Shown: piece after piece, positions 1-6,465 of the stretch
How the letters are laid out: every line of letters starts with the position of its first letter
Numbering within the stretch: position 1 is the stretch's first letter
Source of the DNA: Opitutaceae bacterium UBA6669
GTDB lineage: Bacteria; Verrucomicrobiota; Verrucomicrobiia; Opitutales; Opitutaceae
Assembly (NCBI GenBank): GCA_002455175.1
Contig: DKKJ01000422.1
Location: 8,122-15,756, forward strand
Length of the DNA stretch: 7,635 nucleotides
Direction: 5' to 3'
Made by a program: the position numbers and the translations under genes
Notes under the pieces: model-generated
What the model was told of the DNA's origin: nothing
Database searches by the model: none
What the model saw: only the letters and a program-made list of their open reading frames with translations

Positions 1-105
1 CACAGCGCTCGCCCCCGCCGCTAACCCATAGATCACCGTCCTCAACAGTGTTCGGGTTCCAGGAGTCGCTTGAGCGAGCCAGGATTGAACACGAGAAAGA
101 TTCAC
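1..105 (-). CDS. N-terminal fragment of an unidentified membrane protein, cut by the left edge
   Basis: This frame opens with GTG at 105-103 and stays open for 35 codons to the window edge. It is the only start codon in the frame before an upstream in-frame TGA. An AAGGA motif (minus strand, about 110-114) lies a few bases before the GTG and is a good ribosome binding site. The peptide begins MNLSRVQSWL, then has a basic stretch (TRTLLRT), then a small-residue hydrophobic segment (VIYGLAAGASAV) that looks like the start of a first membrane helix. That pattern, a short cytoplasmic N-terminus then RTVIYGLxAG, reminds me of ClC-type chloride channels, but 35 residues cannot establish this. An open plus-strand frame covers the same bases but lacks a comparable start signal. 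That a gene starts here is fairly likely; its identity is a guess. Confidence 0.5.
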   Translation of the reverse strand, partial: MNLSRVQSWLAQATPGTRTLLRTVIYGLAAGASAV

Positions 106-488
106 CCCGTCCTTATGACGCGTCTGCCAAATTCTGGCAAGCGAGCATCCCGTTCACCCTCAGCGCCAGCCCTGCCGACTATTTGATGCAAAACTGCAAC
201 CGTTAATGCTCCATATTTTCACTACAATCGCCTGCGGATGCATTCACTCTGTGAATCACTCAACGGTAGAACGCTCCGATTAACCCATGGCTGCCCCAAA
301 CAATCAGCGGAGATTCTGACCTAAACTCAAAACGAAATAAACACTTGGAGGAAGCGAGCTGCGCTGTTTTTAATCTCCTGAGTGTCCCCTGACCGCGGCC
401 GCCCAAAGCAGCTTGTGGTCGATGGTCGCGGGTGCCATCTGCTCGGCCTTGAGGGAAACAAAAGAGACTGACCAGCACGTTCTGCCGG
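106..488. other. Intergenic region without a supported gene
   Basis: About 380 bases separate two minus-strand genes. The short open frames here overlap one another on both strands, have no good ribosome binding site and resemble no family I can name with confidence. The stretch should hold the promoter of the left-edge gene, but I could not pick convincing -35 and -10 boxes. A small perfect inverted repeat, ATTCAC-TCT-GTGAAT (242-256), is present. A weak hairpin lies next to the stop codon of the membrane-protein gene and is listed separately. Confidence 0.6.
455..488 (-). terminator. Weak candidate intrinsic terminator after the small membrane protein
   Basis: Directly after the TAA stop (491-489), the minus strand reads CCGGCA-GAACG-TGCTGG. 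This is a six-base-pair stem with one A/C mismatch and a five-base loop. A T-rich stretch (TCTTTTGTTTC, 465-455) follows after about six bases. The stem is short and the gap to the T-tract is longer than ideal, so termination may be inefficient. The position is right for ending a transcript that carries the ada-alkA fusion gene and the membrane protein gene. Confidence 0.3.
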
Positions 489-905
489 TTATCTCTGAAT
501 CTTCCGACCCAGAGTCCCTGCCGCCCACCCCATCGGAAGGTAGGCTACGAGGAGATCCAGCGCGAGGAACCACGGAGGCGCTGGCAGAATGATCGCGTTG
601 ATAATCCCTCCGATCAGGAACAAGGCACTCACGCTGATCGCAAAGGTCATACGGCGGCTTCCAGCAATGACGTACGCGACGAGTCCACCGATAAACGCAC
701 CGCCAGCGTGACCCAGAAAAGGGAACAGGTAATGGCGTGGTTCGAACAGGTGAATACTCGCGCGCAGCTTTTCCAGGTCGCTCATATCAGCTCCCGCCGG
801 AGGTGGGACTAGGTTGGATCCAATCAGAATCAACCCCATATTTACCAAACTCCCGATGATCGCACCTGCAATAAAAGCCGCGATGTTTCTCAGCACGATT
901 TGCAT
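489..905 (-). CDS. Small conserved-looking four-helix membrane protein, function unknown
   Basis: A 138-residue integral membrane protein, ATG start, TAA stop. Four hydrophobic segments are visible: about 7-29 (AFIAGAIIGSLVNMGLILIG), 60-81, 86-107 and 111-130. Between helices 1 and 2 is an acidic-to-mixed loop of about 30 residues with the motifs NLVPPPAG (31-38) and HLFEPRHYLFPFLGH (52-66). Helix 3 leads into LPAPPWF (107-113). The proline, histidine and aromatic residues around the loop look like conserved family motifs; I recall similar uncharacterised proteins in Bacteroidota and other phyla, but from memory only. No catalytic residues or transporter signature are evident. The ribosome binding site is weak. 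It lies 95 bases downstream of the ada-alkA fusion gene on the same strand, so the two could share a transcript, but nothing else ties it to DNA repair. Confidence 0.85.
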   Translation of the reverse strand: MQIVLRNIAAFIAGAIIGSLVNMGLILIGSNLVPPPAGADMSDLEKLRASIHLFEPRHYLFPFLGHAGGAFIGGLVAYVIAGSRRMTFAISVSALFLIGGIINAIILPAPPWFLALDLLVAYLPMGWAAGTLGRKIQR

Positions 906-1000
906 GCAAGCTGCTTACCGGTGAGCAATTGCCCTGTCGAACCTGATTACGCCACGGAGCCGGATGGTCGCGATTCGATAATAACGCCGAGCAAACTCAG

Positions 1001-2521
1001 CTACGCCTTCAAAGGAGCACCCTTTGTTGACTCGGATCCACCTGACGCCGGTTTGCCGGAGTTCCAGAGGTGCAAGGTCGCATAGCTTCGCCAGGGTCGC
1101 CACGCCTGTGAGCGCTCGTCCGCGGCTTTCGCGCTCACTCGCCCCAACGCAGTGCGCACAGCGATGTCTTCTTTTGGAAAGGCATCCGGCCAGCGAAGTG
1201 CACGCATCGCGATGTAGTGAGCGGTCCACGGACCGATTCCAGGGAGGGCCATCAATCGTGGGATGACCTGCTCGGGAGCCGCTCCCGGATCAAGCCGCAA
1301 CGAGCCGTCGCGAAAAGCCTGCGCCATCGCCAGGAGCGTCGCCGCTCGTGCCTTCACAATACCGAGTCGCGCGATCTCATCCACGGACGCACGAGCAACC
1401 CGTTGAGGCGTGGGTGCCAATCGGGTTAATTGTGGATACGGTGTCTGCAAGGGTTCTCCAAACGCCTCCGCAAACCGTCCTGAAAGTGTGGTCGCCGCCT
1501 TGACCGTGATCTGCTGACCGAGGATCGCACGCACCACGAGCTCGAATCCGTCGAATGCCCCCGGGACGCGCAATCCTGGATTTCGTCGCACACTCGCCGC
1601 CAACACCGGGTCCTTCCCCAACTGCTCAGCGATCACATCGGGACGCGCACTCAAATCGAAGAGATGTCGCAAACGCCCCAACAGCGCTGGCAAGGCCATC
1701 ATCAACGAGGGTGCCACCTCTACACGCAACGCCCGCGATGCCGGCACATGGGAAACACGAATCCAGCCCACCTGCTTTCCCAAGCGTACGGTGCGGAGAT
1801 AGCTCCCTGTTTCCACCCACTCGACATCCTTGATCTTCCGCCCGTCCAGGAAGGCAAGTAGGGTGTCCCAGTCATAAGGCGGCCGATACACGAGCTGAAG
1901 GGACGCGGTTGTCGTCTCGTCAACGTCCTGACTTGGATCCTTTGCCTGTCTCCGCAGCCGTGTCGGCGGCATGCGGTACTGGGTTTTGAACGCATCGTTG
2001 AAGCGGCGCAGACTCGAGAACCCGCTTGCGAACGCGATTCGTGTCACCGGAAGACTCGTCTCAGTCAATAACTGCTTGGCAAGAAGTAAGCGACGGGTCT
2101 GGAGCAACTCGATGGGCGAAACCCCCAGCTCTTTGAGCACAATGCGTCGAAGCTGTCGCGAACTCAGACCAAAATCGGCGGCTACCGCCTCCAAACGAAC
2201 ACCATCATCCAGCAAACCTTCTTCCATACGCAGAACCAACTGTTGAGCGATGCGTTCAGCTTGATCTACCGGAGCATTCCCTGGAGCAAGCTCGGGACGA
2301 CAGCGTAGACAAGGACGGAAGGATGCCTTTTCTGCGGCCTCAGCGCTCTCGAAAAATCGGCAGTTCACTTCCTGCGGTGTTTTCACCGGACAAACAGGTC
2401 GGCAGTAAATGCCTGTCGACATCACTCCGACATAGAAAACGCCGTCAAAACGCGGATCACGCGAAGTCACAGCCCGGTAGGCAATATGGGGATCAATCAT
2501 CGGAGGATCAGATGGCTGCAC
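1001..2521 (-). CDS. alkA: Ada-like metal-binding / AraC regulator / AlkA DNA-3-methyladenine glycosylase fusion
   Basis: A 506-residue fusion for alkylation-damage sensing and repair. The N-terminal Ada domain (about 10-80) has the zinc-binding cysteines C40, C44 (YCRPVCP), C71 and C74 (CLRC). By analogy with Ada, the first cysteine takes a methyl group from DNA phosphotriesters, turning the protein into an activator. An AraC-type helix-turn-helix follows (about 85-190; LEAVAADFGLSSRQLRR, and IAFASGFSSLRRFNDAFK). The AlkA N-terminal domain spans about 206-315 and the HhH-GPD glycosylase domain about 325-486. The latter has the hairpin LPGIGPWTAHYIAMR (426-440) and catalytic Asp 452 in FPKEDIAVR; it removes alkylated bases. 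All key residues are intact. The Ada methyltransferase domain is absent, and a separate ogt sits divergently next door. The GTG start at 2521 has an AGGATGG just upstream; an ATG seven codons in (2500) lacks one. A tail of about 20 polar residues follows the usual HLW end. Confidence 0.95.
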   Translation of the reverse strand: MQPSDPPMIDPHIAYRAVTSRDPRFDGVFYVGVMSTGIYCRPVCPVKTPQEVNCRFFESAEAAEKASFRPCLRCRPELAPGNAPVDQAERIAQQLVLRMEEGLLDDGVRLEAVAADFGLSSRQLRRIVLKELGVSPIELLQTRRLLLAKQLLTETSLPVTRIAFASGFSSLRRFNDAFKTQYRMPPTRLRRQAKDPSQDVDETTTASLQLVYRPPYDWDTLLAFLDGRKIKDVEWVETGSYLRTVRLGKQVGWIRVSHVPASRALRVEVAPSLMMALPALLGRLRHLFDLSARPDVIAEQLGKDPVLAASVRRNPGLRVPGAFDGFELVVRAILGQQITVKAATTLSGRFAEAFGEPLQTPYPQLTRLAPTPQRVARASVDEIARLGIVKARAATLLAMAQAFRDGSLRLDPGAAPEQVIPRLMALPGIGPWTAHYIAMRALRWPDAFPKEDIAVRTALGRVSAKAADERSQAWRPWRSYATLHLWNSGKPASGGSESTKGAPLKA

Positions 2522-2552
2522 CCATCCTACTCAAAAACAGACTCCAATGATC

Positions 2553-2600
2553 GCCATTTTCGGACATCAGATTATTTAAATCGTGATGTCCGAAAACGGC
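2553..2600. promoter_or_regulatory. Large inverted repeat, candidate Ada-type operator between divergent repair genes
   Basis: The arms 2553-2569 (GCCATTTTCGGACATCA) and 2584-2600 (TGATGTCCGAAAACGGC) are reverse complements at 16 of 17 positions; the exception is A2556 against C2597. They flank a 14-base AT-rich core containing the palindrome ATTTAAAT (2574-2581). The repeat lies between the start codons of the ada-alkA fusion (2521, minus) and ogt (2668, plus). Arm centres are 31 bases apart, about three helical turns, so proteins on both arms would face the same side. AraC-family proteins commonly contact about 17 bases asymmetrically with two helix-turn-helix motifs, so each arm could be one regulator site. 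A -10-like TAATCT on the minus strand overlaps the core (2574-2569). That this is the operator of the fusion protein is inference. A mobile extragenic palindrome is the main alternative. Confidence 0.6.
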
Positions 2601-2667
2601 CAGCAAAGATCCACAAAATCGCGTAGCGTGCCGCCCACTTTAATCTATCCTGCGAAAGGCCTCGATC

Positions 2668-3171
2668 ATGACTTCCTACTACAAAGTTTTCCGCGCACCC
2701 GTCGGCCGTCTCAAACTAATCTCGGAAGACGACGCTCTCGCTGCGGTGCTCTGGGAGAAAGATGAGGACGAACCGGGACGCGTCCCCCTGGGCGACGCCG
2801 TCGAAAACAATGAGCATCCCGTGCTGTTAGAAACCGAGAAGCAGTTGCGCGAATATTTCGCAGGCCAGCGTGAAACCTTCGCGCTCAAACTCGCCTTCAA
2901 TGGAACCGACTTTCAACGGGCCGTGTGGGACGCGTTGCGGACCATTCCCTTCGGAGAAACCCGCAGCTACGGCCAGATCGCCCAGCAGATCGGATCGCCT
3001 TCCGCCGTGCGCGCCGTGGGTGCCGCCAACGGGAAAAATCCGATTTCAATCATCGTTCCCTGCCACCGCGTCATTGGCGCCAATGGAAAACTCACCGGTT
3101 TTGCCGGAGGCTTGGAAGTGAAAGACTTCCTCCTCCGCCATGAGAATCGTGACGAGCTCAAGCTGGCATGA
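2668..3171 (+). CDS. ogt: Methylated-DNA--[protein]-cysteine S-methyltransferase (O6-alkylguanine repair)
   Basis: A 167-residue suicide repair enzyme that moves the alkyl group from O6-alkylguanine (or O4-alkylthymine) in DNA to its own cysteine. The active-site motif PCHRV places the acceptor at C132. Aligned to human MGMT by spacing from the cysteine, the other key residues are present: Y101 (phosphate rotation), R115 (arginine finger), N124, H133 and E159 of the Cys-His-Glu relay. The N-terminal beta-rich domain (about 1-75) is of the usual size, followed by [20 protein letters not shown] and the helix-turn-helix region [19 protein letters not shown]. The segment after the active site, [11 protein letters not shown], differs slightly from the common LERKxxLLxxE. 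GAAAGG (2654-2659) sits eight bases before the ATG and supports this start. Its partner is the divergent ada-alkA fusion, with which it probably shares the inverted-repeat operator. Confidence 0.95.
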   Translation: MTSYYKVFRAPVGRLKLISEDDALAAVLWEKDEDEPGRVPLGDAVENNEHPVLLETEKQLREYFAGQRETFALKLAFNGTDFQRAVWDALRTIPFGETRSYGQIAQQIGSPSAVRAVGAANGKNPISIIVPCHRVIGANGKLTGFAGGLEVKDFLLRHENRDELKLA

Positions 3172-3263
3172 CTGGCCCTGCGGGTCGTCAGATTCTTTCT
3201 GCGCCCCAGACGGGGGCCGTCTCCAAAGCTTGCTTCGCCTGCTGGTCCGGCGCTTGATCGAGC

Positions 3264-4019
3264 ATGCGCCCCTCTGCTTTTCTTCGTCGCCCGTGGGCTT
3301 TCGCCCTGTGCTGTCTGTCACTCGTTTTTTCCATCGAAGTTTACGCAGAGACTCCACTCGGGTTTAGGGTCCTTTTCAACGGCCGGGATCTGACCGGTTG
3401 GGTCGACGTGAATACCAGTCCGGAAACGTGGTCGGTGCGAGACGGACTCCTCATTTGCTCCGGCAAGCCGATTGGAGTGATGCGATCGGACCGGCAGTAC
3501 GAGAACTTTATCCTGCACATCGAATGGCGCCACATGGAAGCCGGAGGGAATTCCGGGATCTTCGTTTGGAGTGAGGGGACGCCTGCTCCCGGCAAGGATC
3601 TTCCCAAAGGATGTGAGGTGCAGATGCTCGAACTCGAGTGGCCCAAACTCAATCCGGACAATCAGGGAAATCCTCGCCACCCCGGATTTGTCAGTGGCGA
3701 ACTCTTCGGAGCGAACGGTTTAATCACTGTCCCTGACAACCCTCGGGGCACACGCAGCATGTCGACGGAGTTTCGCTGTCGCGGTAAGGGAGAATGGAAT
3801 ACGTACGTCGTCGTTTGCGTTGACGGTGTGATCAAACTTTCGATCAACGGGAAATTCGTGAACGGCATCAGCCAGGCCTCAGTGAAAAAAGGCTACCTCT
3901 GCCTGGAATCAGAAGGTGCTGAAATTCATTTCCGGAATATCCGCATCCTCGAACTTCCTCCAGGCCGCGCGACGGCCGCCGAAACCGCTCCCCTCGTGGG
4001 AACGTCTCCTCGGACCTGA
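3264..4019 (+). CDS. Secreted DUF1080 (3-keto-disaccharide hydrolase domain) protein
   Basis: A 251-residue exported protein. The first 28 residues form a signal peptide: basic start (MRPSAFLRR), hydrophobic core ([13 protein letters not shown]) and a likely signal peptidase I site after VYA (residue 28). The mature part is a single DUF1080 domain (about 33-233), a concanavalin-like beta-sandwich. Typical family stretches are [13 protein letters not shown] near the start, [38 protein letters not shown] and the closing [11 protein letters not shown]. Members are abundant in Verrucomicrobiota and Planctomycetota; some hydrolyse 3-keto-glycosides, but many are uncharacterised, so the substrate here is unknown. 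A short polar tail follows the domain. No clear ribosome binding site precedes the ATG. It follows ogt by 92 bases on the same strand, with no functional link evident, and converges on the transporter gene with a 10-base gap. Confidence 0.9.
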   Translation: MRPSAFLRRPWAFALCCLSLVFSIEVYAETPLGFRVLFNGRDLTGWVDVNTSPETWSVRDGLLICSGKPIGVMRSDRQYENFILHIEWRHMEAGGNSGIFVWSEGTPAPGKDLPKGCEVQMLELEWPKLNPDNQGNPRHPGFVSGELFGANGLITVPDNPRGTRSMSTEFRCRGKGEWNTYVVVCVDGVIKLSINGKFVNGISQASVKKGYLCLESEGAEIHFRNIRILELPPGRATAAETAPLVGTSPRT

Positions 4020-4029
4020 GATCAGGACC

Positions 4030-5268
4030 TCAAGTCATCCGGTCGAGTTTGGTGATCCCGGCGATCAGCAAAACGATCCCCACGACCGCGGCGATGGCGA
4101 TGCCTTCGATTGCCCAGCCCGCGAGACTGCCCACTCCCGCCGGAAGCAAGGCCATGCCAAGAAATGCGGCTCCTGACTGCCGACCGATCACCGTTTGGAC
4201 CGCATCAGCAGCGAAACGACGCGGCACCTCATGCATAAAACCGGGATAGACCGGCGCCAAGCCTAAGCCAATCACCGCGAGAGAAACTCCCGCCCAGATC
4301 GGTGTGGTGGCAAAAATGAAGCCGACTGCTCCCAGCAAGGCCACCCATAAGCCGCCCATGATCATCCGACGATTGCCCCATCGATCCACCACCCAGCCCA
4401 CGAGAAGTCGGCCCGCAGTGATGGCTCCATAGTACGCAGCCAGACAAACGGCCGCCACTTCTGCGGAGAGATGTCGTCCCACCGTCAAAATCGAAGCTCC
4501 CCACAAACCCACCGTCGTTTCCACGCCGACGTACAGCGCGATCAACAGGGGCGAGAGCCAGCCCGGCAGTGAGTTGGCGCTGTGGTCAGGCTTCACCCGC
4601 CTCTCCTGCGATTTCTCTTCTTCTTGAACTCGTTCCGGCACGGCGGCCCACAGTCGCAGCGAGAGCAAAAAAAGCACCGACAACGAAAGTTGCGCGAAAC
4701 CAAGCACCGCGTACCCACCTCTCCAGCCGTAACCACTGCGTATCGCTTCTCCCACAATCAAGGGACCGCAGGTGGCTCCGAGTCCCCAACAGGAGTGGAG
4801 CCAGTTCATCTGGCGACCGCTGTAATGCTTCGCCACGAATCCATTCAAGCCGGCATCGACCGCTCCTGCTCCCAATCCCAAGGGGAAAGCTGCTCCTATG
4901 AACCACAGGAAATTTTCTGCGCGCGAAAAAATCAGCAAAGCCACTCCCGTCAGAATGCAACTGATCATCACGACAGGGCCGGTGCGAAAGCGCCCGATAA
5001 TTTTCCCGCTAGCGAAGCCAGAGGCTGCCGACAGCAAGGTGATGACAAACGTGATCACACCACCCCATCCCACCGGGAGTTGTAGCTCGCTTGAGATCAA
5101 CGGCCAACAGACGCCAAGCGTTCCGTCCGGTAAACCCAGGCTGACAAAGCCCAGATAGATGATTGCCAGCAAGGCGAGTCCTGAACGAGATGACACCACA
5201 CCTAACGAAGCCATCCTCGCTTCACCCGGACCAGCTTTTTCCGAACTGCCTCGCATCGGGAAAGTCAT
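4030..5268 (-). CDS. MFS transporter, 12 transmembrane segments, FucP-like
   Basis: A major facilitator superfamily permease. Numbered from the longest possible start (GTG at 5319, 429 residues), there are 12 hydrophobic segments in two groups of six, separated by a charged loop (about 225-250, rich in E, K and R). The second-half motif A is clear between helices 8 and 9: GWVVDRWGNRR (308-318). The first-half copy, GKIIGRFRTG (105-114), is degenerate. GLPDGTLG at the end of helix 1 (62-69) and WLHSCWGLGATCGP in helix 5 resemble the fucose/hexose permease-like branch, but the substrate cannot be told. The start is uncertain. I use the ATG at 5268; the GTG at 5319 has AAAAAGG five bases upstream but would overlap the divergent hydrolase, and an ATG at 5214 begins 11 residues before helix 1. 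The neighbouring secreted hydrolase may work with it. Confidence 0.88.
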   Translation of the reverse strand: MTFPMRGSSEKAGPGEARMASLGVVSSRSGLALLAIIYLGFVSLGLPDGTLGVCWPLISSELQLPVGWGGVITFVITLLSAASGFASGKIIGRFRTGPVVMISCILTGVALLIFSRAENFLWFIGAAFPLGLGAGAVDAGLNGFVAKHYSGRQMNWLHSCWGLGATCGPLIVGEAIRSGYGWRGGYAVLGFAQLSLSVLFLLSLRLWAAVPERVQEEEKSQERRVKPDHSANSLPGWLSPLLIALYVGVETTVGLWGASILTVGRHLSAEVAAVCLAAYYGAITAGRLLVGWVVDRWGNRRMIMGGLWVALLGAVGFIFATTPIWAGVSLAVIGLGLAPVYPGFMHEVPRRFAADAVQTVIGRQSGAAFLGMALLPAGVGSLAGWAIEGIAIAAVVGIVLLIAGITKLDRMT

Positions 5269-5296
5269 TGCCTCATAGACGAAAATCGATCGCGTT

Positions 5297-5316
5297 GATC
5301 GCGTGATACCGCGATC
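5297..5316. promoter_or_regulatory. Short GATCGCG inverted repeat at a head-to-head gene junction
   Basis: GATCGCG (5297-5303) and CGCGATC (5310-5316) are perfect seven-base inverted arms around TGATAC. A further direct copy of GATCGCG lies at 5288-5294. The cluster sits where the MFS transporter and serine hydrolase genes start in opposite directions, and it contains the hydrolase GTG. A repressor or activator site here could act on both genes. GATC- and CGCG-rich repeats also arise by chance in GC-rich DNA, so the call is tentative. Confidence 0.25.
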
Positions 5317-6460
5317 CACGTTAGCCTTTTTGGCTCTTTTCGGTAAGTGCTACTGTCTAGCCTCTCCGCCTCCGCTTCCTCCCAAATCCGCCATTGACCA
5401 CTATGTTCGGTCATCGATGGACCGCACCCAAGCAAACGGTCTCGCGTTGGCGGTCATCGATGAGGGCAAGATCGTTCACCTCAAAGCGTACGGTCTCCGC
5501 AATGCCCGCGGCGAGCCACTCCTTACTGACACCGTGATGTACGGCGCTTCGCTGACTAAAACCGTTCTGGCATACGTGGCCCTGCAACTCGTTGACGAAG
5601 GATCGCTGGCACTCGACACGCCTATAGCCAACTATCTTGCGCGACCGCTACCCACCTATCCTGTGGAACGACGTTACGCTGACTGGTCTCCGCTGAACGG
5701 AGACGTGCGATGGGAAAAAATCACCCCTCGCATCATTCTCACCCACTCCACCGGATTCGCCAACTTTGGGTTTCTCGAGCCCGACCAAAAACTGAAAATC
5801 CACTTTGAACCTGGATCGCGCTACGGTTACTCGGGCGACGGAATACTCTTACTTCAGTTCGCTATAGAAAAGGGTCTTAAAAGAGACGTCGGAGACCTCA
5901 CGCGCAGCTTATTCGATCGGCTCGGCATGCACCGAACGTCCCTGATCTGGAAAAAAGAATTCGCTCACAATCTTGCCGACGGCTGGGACAGCGAAGGGAA
6001 AGCCCATCCGCATGATGAGCGCTCCTCCGTACGAGCCGCAGGATCCATGGATACAACGATTGCCGATCTGGCCACCTTTGCAGCCGCTCTTGTCCGTGGC
6101 GATGGCTTAAGTCGAGCATCGCGAAAAGAACTGTCGCGCCCCCAGCTTTCCATCACCCAAGCGCATCAGTTCCCCACCCTTGCCGCAGAGCTTCCTCCAG
6201 AAAAGCGTCGTCCTGATCTGCAGGCAGGTTTAGGCGTAGTCGTCTTCGAAGGACCTCAAGGCCGCGGTTTTTTCAAGGGCGGCCACAACGAGATCACCGG
6301 CAACACCCTGGTTTGTCTCGAAGGTTCACAACGCGCGGTCCTCATCCTGGCCAATGATGTCCGCGCGGAAGCGGCCTTTGAGGACTTGGTGCGGTTTATC
6401 CTGGGCGAAACCGGTGTGCCCTACGACTGGGAATATGGCCAGCACGCAGGTAAATCATAG
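5303..6460 (+). CDS. Secreted serine hydrolase, beta-lactamase/penicillin-binding (class C-like) fold
   Basis: A 385-residue protein of the beta-lactamase family (PF00144 type), which includes D-alanyl-D-alanine peptidases, esterases and class C beta-lactamases. The SxxK nucleophile motif is GASLTKT with S83 and K86. The second motif is Y176-S177-G178 (YGYSGDG), with the common LTHSTGF upstream at 146-152. The third box, normally KTG or HxG, is probably GGHNE around H328. YSG instead of YSN or YAN is more usual in esterase-like members than in true beta-lactamases, so antibiotic hydrolysis should not be assumed. Residues 1-20 look like a signal peptide (RSTLAFLALFGKCYCLA). The only start upstream of the domain is GTG 5303, which lacks an obvious ribosome binding site. 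The 3' end is five bases from the selO stop. Confidence 0.88.
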   Translation: MIPRSTLAFLALFGKCYCLASPPPLPPKSAIDHYVRSSMDRTQANGLALAVIDEGKIVHLKAYGLRNARGEPLLTDTVMYGASLTKTVLAYVALQLVDEGSLALDTPIANYLARPLPTYPVERRYADWSPLNGDVRWEKITPRIILTHSTGFANFGFLEPDQKLKIHFEPGSRYGYSGDGILLLQFAIEKGLKRDVGDLTRSLFDRLGMHRTSLIWKKEFAHNLADGWDSEGKAHPHDERSSVRAAGSMDTTIADLATFAAALVRGDGLSRASRKELSRPQLSITQAHQFPTLAAELPPEKRRPDLQAGLGVVVFEGPQGRGFFKGGHNEITGNTLVCLEGSQRAVLILANDVRAEAAFEDLVRFILGETGVPYDWEYGQHAGKS

Positions 6461-6465
6461 CGAAA

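Noticed and set aside
3..206. Plus-strand open frame entering from the left edge and ending in TAA at 206
   Set aside because: It has no recognisable family features and overlaps the minus-strand frame that has a good ribosome binding site. It could be the tail of a real gene, but nothing in the sequence supports that over a chance antisense frame.
370..480. Minus-strand translation containing VSLKAEQMAP and AAAVRGHSGD, faintly like the end of an ISAs1-type transposase (VRGHW...)
   Set aside because: The spacing does not fit, the Trp/Glu-containing continuation is absent in all frames, and no terminal repeats are visible. At most a decayed remnant; not supportable.
2583..2765. Short plus-strand open frame overlapping the inverted repeat and the start of ogt
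   Set aside because: It runs out of frame into the well-supported ogt coding region, resembles no family, and its start lies in the palindrome arm.
3203..3217. GCCCC-AGACG-GGGGC hairpin after ogt as a terminator
   Set aside because: The stem is only five base pairs and no T-tract follows. It may slow transcription, but there is no real evidence of termination.
4229..4901. Several open frames of 90-170 codons on both strands inside the MFS gene
   Set aside because: They are shadows: low complexity in Arg/Ser, no family similarity, and the transporter frame accounts fully for the region.
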